A DNA stretch of 32,671 nucleotides from Candidatus Saccharimonadota bacterium (lineage in GTDB: Bacteria > Patescibacteriota > Saccharimonadia > Saccharimonadales > Saccharimonadaceae): assembly GCA_030645815.1 (NCBI GenBank), contig JAUSMW010000211.1, forward strand, positions 1 through 32,671, in the 5' to 3' direction. Within the stretch, counting starts at the first letter, position 1; every line of letters starts with the position of its first letter. The notes under the pieces are model-generated. The model was not told the DNA's origin. It worked only from the letters and a program-made list of their open reading frames with translations, and ran no database searches. A program made the translations under genes and the position numbers. This document shows positions 16,282 through 25,200 of this stretch, one piece after another.

Positions 16282-19200
16282 TTAACTTCCGACCGCGATC
16301 ATCAATGGGCTTTGCTCGGCATTTGTAGATCGATAACGAGTATCCACACCAGTCCCTGAAACAAATGATGCCATAGCCTGAATCAAGACATCATTACTAC
16401 TGACGTAATGAACACTCTCGTAATCAGTTTTTAGTCTACTAACTTCTGCCGCAATGACGGCAGGTTCGTAAACGCCCTTGATTGACTCCGCTGTAACTGT
16501 GCCCAGTGAGCCGGTGTTGTTCACATCGCTAACAGCGACAACATTGCCCACTGCTGCGATTCCATTTGTGACTTGGTCTTGCCAATCAATCATCGCTGAG
16601 GATTTCGCGAGTGGTGTCATAACTGACGCAGTCGGCTCTAATGGCTCCAACTTAAACCAGTTAACATTAAACCCACCCACATCCACAGCGAGCTTGAAGT
16701 TATGCTCACCGCCGCTCAAGGTGATTTCTTGAGTGACATCAACCCACGTTTGCCAACCCGATGTTTTAGGAATCGAAACCGAGCCCAGTGCAGCATCGGT
16801 GCTCAACTCTTTTAACGTTAAGCGCCCCCCACCATTGAGGCTAGCAATACGATAAGTCACCCGGTAACGGCCTTCTGCCGGAACCTTAAACGCAGCGTTG
16901 TTGTAGGCCATCCAATCGCCCCCATCCAACCAGCCCGCATTGAGACCACCACCCGCATCACTGGTGTTTTCCGTTTGCACACCGCTCATGGAGGTATAGT
17001 TTTCTGCCTGAATAACGAGTGGCGACGGATTAGGTGCAGCAACATCAGGTGCAACAACTACACGCGCAACGGATACATTACCGGCTGCATCTGTAGCGGT
17101 GATGTTGACTGTTTCTTTATTAATTAAGGCCGTCGCCAAGGTTATTGAATAAGCGCCCGTTGTTGCATCAGCGGTAACCGTACCCAATGTGCTGGTGTTG
17201 TTAGCGTTTTTAACAACAACAACGCTGCCTGCTTCGGCAATGCCGGTAATGATTTTGCCTTGCGAATCAAACCCTGCCGTGGGTTGTACCGGAGGTGTAA
17301 TATCTGGCGCTACAGGAGCCAATGGCTCCAATTTAAACCAGTTAATATTGAATCCACCAATATCCGCCGCGAGTTTGAAGTTATGCTCGCCGCCACTCAA
17401 GGTGATTTCTTGAGTGACATCAACCCACGTTTGCCAACCCGATGTTTTAGGAATCGAAATCGAGCCCAGTGCAGCATCGGTGCTCAGCTCTTTTAACGTT
17501 AGTTGCCCGCCGCCATTGAGGCTAGCAACGCGATAAGTCACCCGGTAACGGCCTTCTGCTGGTACGTTAAACGCGGCATTGTTGTAAGCCATCCAATCGC
17601 CTGCATCTATATAACCAGTGTTCTGACCACCGCCAACATCACTGGTGTTTTCTTTTTGCACACCGCTCATTGATGTGTAGTTTTCTGCCTGAATAATGAG
17701 TGGCGACGGATTAGGCGCAGCAACATCAGGGGCAACGACTGGAAGTGCAAGGGATACATTACCGGCTGCATCTGTAGCGGTAATGTTGACTGTTTCTTTA
17801 TTAATTAATGCCGTCGCCAAGGTTATTGAATAAGCGCCCGTTGTTGCATGGGCGGTAACCGTACCCAATGAGCTGGTGTTGTTAGCGTTTTTAATTGCAA
17901 CAATACTGCCTGCTTCTGCAAAACCGCTAATAACTTTTCCTGTTGCATCAAAATTCGCTGTCGGCAAAAGCGGTGCAGTTAAATCTGGAGCCAGGATGGA
18001 TTTAGCAATAGAAATATTTCCAGTAGTATCTTTTGCGGTAACGTTTACGGTTTCGTTATTAATTAAAGCTGTAGCCAATGTAATTGTATATGCACCTGAA
18101 TTTGAATCAGCAGTTCCACTGCCCAGAAGTAAACCATTTGAAGATTTTACTTCAACAAGAGAGTTGGCCTCTGCATAACCCATAACAATTGATCCTACTG
18201 AGTTAAATTCAGCAGTCGGTATGGGTGGAGGTACATTATCAATGCCCGAAATTTTGGCGACTATTGTGCCCTTATCCCAAGTTAGCCCCCCGAAGAACTC
18301 AATTTTCTCAATAAAGCCTAGCGCGGGGACACCATTCAATAGTGAGTCTTTAATGAGAATTGACCCTCCTTGGTGAATTTTAATCAAAAGATCTGAATCG
18401 ATTCGTTCGACCGCTACATCAGCAGCAGCGATACCTTGATCGAAGATAAGCTTATCGTCCCCAGCCCAATCCAAAATTGTGTCATTACCATCGCCCAATC
18501 GATAAATGTAGGTAGTATCTGATAGCTCAGAGTTAGACACATTTCCCGTTTGATATGCATAAAACATATCATCACCCGCACCACCTATAAGGGTATCTAT
18601 ACCATACCCTCCAGATAGGGTATCAAATCCATTACCTCCACTGATGTAGTCATTCCCATAGCTACCCTTTAAATGATCATTATGATTGCCACCCTCAATC
18701 TGATCATTCCCCATCCCACCAAAAATATTATCATTTCCTTCACCACCATTTAAGGTGTCATCGCCAGCCCCTCCATTTATATAGTCATTACCAAGGCCGG
18801 AATCAATATTATCTGCGTCATCAACCAAGCGAAGATCATCATCACCATCAGTTATTTGCAGGTTTGCTTTTAATAAATCACTAAATGAGTATTTTTCCCC
18901 GTTAGCCAAAACAATAAACTGGCTTAAAGTGGAGAAACCATCGCCATACAATTCAGGTTCTTGATATGGATTGAGTATCTTTAGATAACTCACTACTGCG
19001 CTACCAATTAAGGCAGAGGAATTACCTGTTTGATCATAGATATTAAGCGTACTGACTTGAGAGTTACCGATATAATAATTGCTAACTTGAAAATCAAGAT
19101 CATGAAGTTTATAAACATCCGAAAACACTAAAAAATCTGATGCAACATCAAAATCTCTAACTCTTTTGGGTCCCCCCTGATTTATAATGAAACTATCACG

Positions 19201-22200
19201 ACCAGCCCCCCCATACATGTGAACAGTATCACGAGCTTTTGCCGAAACAATTGTATCATCACCATTCCCTCCAGTTACGGTAACAGCATTAAAAGCCGCA
19301 ATAAATACTCCTGTGTGCTGGTTGGTGGTGAACGAATTATATGAAATATTTTCCTGAGTGACAAAATTAGGAATTAATTGAGTTGACTCAATTTTTTGCT
19401 GAATAATAGCTGAGTCCCATACATCACCACCCTCAAACTCAACTCGCTCGATTTTTTGCAGAGAAGACCAATCCTCAACAACAATAAATTGACCTTTGCG
19501 ATTATAAAAATAGAGATAATCACCGTTCTTGGAAACCATGAGATCTTCAGGGTCGATGCCAGCACCAAATTGAATGACATCATTGCCGCCGGAATCACCA
19601 ATCAGTTTATAGCCGTCTCCGGCTTTAATAATGTATCTATCATCTCCATCACCTCCATATAATGTATCAACGCCTAAACCTGCGTAGTAGGTATCATCTC
19701 CCCCCGCACTCCATAAACGATTGTTACCGGCGGTACCTTCCAACACATCATTCGTTTCACCACGAATTTCAACATGGCCATGCAAAAGTGGGGTCGAAAA
19801 TTTACTTCGCGCCAATATTTCATGAATACTCAGAGTGACACCATCAGCGAAAACCACGCTCTCAATCAGGGTATCTTCGGTAATTTCATTACCGAAATTT
19901 ATCTCGAAATAATTTTTATTTTCGTCTACAAAATAAAGGGATTTTCCATCTACAATAAATTTAAAATCTGATTCGAAATTTTCGGTTAAATAAAGGGTGT
20001 CTACCCCACCCTCATCACGAAGATAATCTCCGTCGGTAAATTGACTAAAATAACTCCCGGATTTAACATCTTCTGCATTAAGGTAGTAGCTATCATCACC
20101 CAGCCCGCCAAACAAACTATCAGAACCAGCACCACCAATCAGCTGATCATTACCTGCACCCCCGGATAATCGATCGTCGCCGTCGCCACCATTCAGCGTG
20201 TCATTTCCCGAGTATCCGTTAATGTCATCTTCACCGGCAAAACCATGAATAAGATCATCAGAGTCAAACCCATGCAATGCTTCAGATGAATCGGATCCAA
20301 TAGGTTTTAATTTTTCTTTAATCGTCTCTAAATCCCATACTACATGGTTATTGAAAACAATCTCTTTAATAGGTGCCAGGTCACTGAATGCACCTTCATT
20401 TTCGAATGAGTAATATCCATTCATAACAAACATATTTTGTAGAAGAACGCTACCGCCTTGTAGGAAAGAAACGATGACATTATTCTTATCTATGCGTTGT
20501 AGAGTGACATCAGCTTCAGAAATTCCAACATCCAGAACTAATCTATCCTTACCTTCAGACGCTTTGATTGTATCTAACCCATCGCCGATCGAATAATGAT
20601 AGGCATCATTCCCTTCTCCGCCCCATAGCACATCTGAACCCGCCCCTCCCGTTAACACATCATCGCCACCATTAGATTCAATGGAATCTGCGCCTCCATA
20701 ACCATAAATCGAATCACTATCGTTCCAACCATAAAGCTTATCGTTAACTTCAGTACCAGTATGCACTTTGTTTTTTATATAGGCTGCGTCCCATAGATCA
20801 CCATTTGCAAAACGCAGACTGGCAATATCCAAACCATGAATAACTGAACTGCCAACTTCAATATTTGCTCCATCCTTAAACTTAATGTAGAGACTATTCG
20901 CAGATAGTTGCTTTAGCTCTATTTCTGAGGGGAATATTGCATCGCCAAATTTTATTTCATTAATACCCAAGGGATCCTTTATACGGTCATTGCCATCGCC
21001 AAGTTGGTAATGATAAACATCATCACCGGCGCCACCATAAAGAACATCATTACCCAATCCACCAATTAAAATATCTCCCTCATCAGACCCATACAGGATT
21101 TCACTTTCATCAGTACCTTGAAAAACAATTGCCCTAACGCGATTAGCCTCAAGAAAAATTGTTCCACTATCCCATATATCGCCATTCGAAAATTTAATGG
21201 ATTCGATGCTATTGGGGCTCAATTCTCCATCCACTGTAAATGCATCACTAACAGTGATAGTTGAACGATCCTTTAATAGGATAATTAAATTGTTCGATGA
21301 GTCACGAGATAATTCAATTTCAGCGGCCAGAATACCCGCACCAAATTCAATTTGATCTGCCCCCGCACTATCAACAATTACATCACTACCATCACCTAAT
21401 ACATAACGATAAACATCATTGCCAGCGTAACCAAATAATTGATCATTGCCTTGGGAGCCTGACAATACATCATCGGTGTCAAAAGCATGAATAGTGTCAT
21501 CACCATTCGTTGGCTTGAGCACTTCTTGTGTAATGCGAGCAAGATCCCACTCCGCACCCAAATCGAACCCGATGGATTCTAATACGCCGTTCATTTCCGG
21601 TGATGGAATATATTGTTCAGGTATAACGAGCGTGAAATTTTTTGTGGGGCCAGTCGATATTTCAGGAAGTACAGATTCAGCCGATAAAGAAGTGTTGCCG
21701 TAATCCGACCCTGCAATTGAGCCGGTATCGGCATCAGACAAATTAAGCAGTGTTGGGTATAGCGAAAAACCTACCGTTAAAAAATGGGACTCGAAGGATG
21801 CAAGATTATTCCACACCCCTGACATTCCACCATGTGCAGCACTTACAATAGTAAGTGCCTGATCCAATGTTTTACCCGCTTTTAGTTGATCAAACACTTC
21901 TTTAATACCAAGCCCACCTTGGTCACGAATTTCTTTATCCAACAACTTAACTGCAATATAACTGACCGAATATCCAGCACCAATACCCGGTGAACCAACA
22001 GTGGTTTTAAACAGTAAATTGAAATTATTTTGGACACCAATAACGCCAAGATCAGCCGTAACACGCTCATCTGCACCATGAATAAATTCAGCAACACCTT
22101 CATTAAACCAACCAGGCAATACCGAAGTATTCAGATTACGCGACATCACCGCATGCACCATTTCATGCGCGATAATGCGATCGTAATATAAATAACCATC

Positions 22201-25200
22201 ACCATTGGGCAGCTCAGCAAAATCAGCTAAATCAATCACCAATTTTACGGTTGCACTTGTATTGGCACCCACGAAGTAGCTTGTCTCAACGTGTGCTGCG
22301 TGGCCACCTACGGCATCCGTTTCAAACTCCAGCAGCATGTTACCGCTACCGGTTAATCCATAATGGGTTTCAATCAATGCCTCGGCTTGTGATAGCCAAC
22401 GATTTTGTAATTGCTCAATAATGCTGACTATCCCAGGCGCTACAACATTAGCGGCTTTTACGTCAAAGGCATTTTTGATGGTGATACTGTCGCTAGTATT
22501 AATAGTTAGCTGTAAATCCGCACCCACACGACGTGCAACAACGCCATTTTCTGTAACGCCTGTTAATTGCAAACGATCTATTCCATTTACATCCTGAATA
22601 ACATCCTTGCCGTCACCTAATGCGTATTGATAAGTATCATTAGCCGCGCCGCCATTCAGTTGGTCATCGCCCTTATGCCCCACAAACGTTTGATTGGCGT
22701 TATCGCCAGTCAACGCATCATTGCTATCTGTGCCGATAAATACATGGGCTTGATTGCGTGCAAGTTCAGAGGCAATACGCTCCGCATTCCATACTCCCGT
22801 ATTGCCAAAATGAATTTCTTCTATAGCACTTGTCGTTAATGCACCTTGTGCATCAAACATGGCGGTAACGGTAATACTGTCGGTGTTGTTAATACGGATG
22901 ATGAGATTATTGTTGGTATCTTTGCGCAGGCTAACGTGTGTTTCACTGATACCATCCGCTAAATGGATGCGATCATAGCCATTTAAATCAGTGACTGTGT
23001 CTGCACCGTGATTGAGGTCAAAGTGATAATGGTCATCGCCCTTATCGCCTTGCAATTTATCGTTGCCCTTGCCACCGATAAGCGTGTCATTACTTTCGTA
23101 GGCGGTGAGTACATCCACATAATCAGTGCCTGTTAAGGTGATGCCTTTTTCCGCTTCTTGCAGAATCCGGGTTAAATCCCACTGGGTTTTATTCGCAAAT
23201 TCAATGGATTGAATCGCATTGTTGGCATTCACCTCGCCCGTGGTGGTATTGAACATACCGTTGACAGTGATGCTTTCACCAGTGGCAACCAGTACCAGCA
23301 AATTTCCATTGCCACGGTGTAGAGTTATTTGCTCAGGGGTAATGCCCTCAGCAAATTTAATTTTATTATTGCCGCCGCTTTCGGTGATGGTGTCTTGCCC
23401 ATCATTAGCGCGAATAACATAAACATCGTCACCGCTATTGCCGATCAGTAGATCATTGCCTTTGCTGCCGAGGAAAGTAGAGCCACCGGCATGTGCTGTT
23501 AAAGTGTCATTACCCAAACCACCCACCAGCATGCCACCCGCAGCTTGCGCGGTGCGTGCAATATCGTTAGTTAAGCGCGTGGCAATAACATCATCCATAG
23601 CAACAGCGTGGGTGTTTATATTGCCGATTTGTGCTTGGCTAACCAGGGTCTCTGCTGAATCACCAAACACTATTTGATTAATTGTATTGTTTAGGCCATT
23701 AACGATAAATATTTCACCATTGCCCACACGCAGGATTAAATCTTGCCCCTGTGCAGTAAGGCTAATTTGTTCGAGCAGTGTTGCACCGGCAATTGCCAAA
23801 GTGTTATTGCCGTCGTCATCAAAAAGACTGATGGTGTTAGCGGGTTGGCTATTTGGCGCAGCAGTTGGCGTGATGTTAGATAGAACATTGGCATTTTGCG
23901 CCGGTGATGCATTAGCAGCAGCTTCCAGCTCGCTGTTGGTAAAGACAACATTTTCAATAATATAAATGTCGTTATTCTGTCCACCACCCCAGCCACTATC
24001 GCCGATATCACCAACAAGGATGTCATCGCCTGCGTCACCCAGAAGAAAATCTGCTCCTTCGCCACCGAATAAATAATCATTACCGTCTCCTCCGTATAAA
24101 TCATCGTCGCCGGAACCGCCATGTAAATAATCATCTCCGGCATTTCCATGCAGGGTGTCTTTTCCAGCACCACCATACAAAACATCCGCAGCACCCTGAA
24201 TAGAAGCCCCGACATCATCGCCAATCAGTAAGTCATCCCCCTCCCCTGCGAGCAAGGTATCATTTCCCCACCCACCTGCTAATGTGTCATTGCCTTCACC
24301 ACCATCCAGTAAATCATTACCATCACTTGCAAACAGTGCATCATTACCTTCATCGCCATACATTTCATCGCGTGCATACCAACCCAATAGCAAATCATCG
24401 CCTTCGCCACCGTGCAAATTCAAATGCGCTCGATCCTCCACATCTTTTTTAGTCAGTCCAGAAGCCAACTCTTTTGGTGACAATCGAAATTGGGTGTATA
24501 AATTGTTGGCAGTAAACTCACCATCATTGAAAGCAGGATGACGGTAATCCAACGAGATATTGCCACCCCACGAGACATCAGCGCCATTAAGATATGAATA
24601 ATTGGACACTCCCCGATTCTTGTCTGATGGATCCTCTAGCGGTGGGTTGGCACTAAAGGTAAACCTATATTGCCAGCCATTTCCCATTGCAGAAGTGCCG
24701 GTATAAGTACCAGGCTCGATGCCAGCCCAAGCGGAGTAACCATAAATTGTGGCGCCATCTTTGACTTCCTGATCAATCGTAAACCCGGATTTAAGCAAAC
24801 TACTGAAATCGCGCCATGCCATATCTGATAACAACTCATCATCCAAGCTCGCATCTATTTTTGGCATTGATAGTTGGAACATATGCATGACACTGCCGCC
24901 CAGTAACATGTCATTCCCCTTACCACCGTACCACTCGGATCGATCAGCAAGCCCAGAAATAACATCATCCCCATCACCACCATCAATAAAGTCTTTACCC
25001 CCTCCACCTGCGGGAACTATTACAATCGAGCTGTCCAGGCTTGATACCTTTCCATGATTTGCCCCAGCAGTAATCCAATCATCGCCACCTTCACCGTAGA
25101 GTCGATCAGCAGAAGTACTACCATGGATAAAATCAACACCCAGCCCACCGTGAATTTCGGTGGACGAATAATGTTTATTTGGCTCAGCATGAGGGAATAA

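Noticed and set aside
22627-22839. 70-aa + strand ORF similar to one at 29080-29274
   Set aside because: The similarity is real but arises because both are antisense readings of the duplicated 117-bp RTX segment; the coding strand is minus.
23736-24224. 162-aa minus-strand ORF within the RTX gene, in another frame
   Set aside because: An out-of-frame reading of biased RTX repeat codons; the long continuous frame explains the region.
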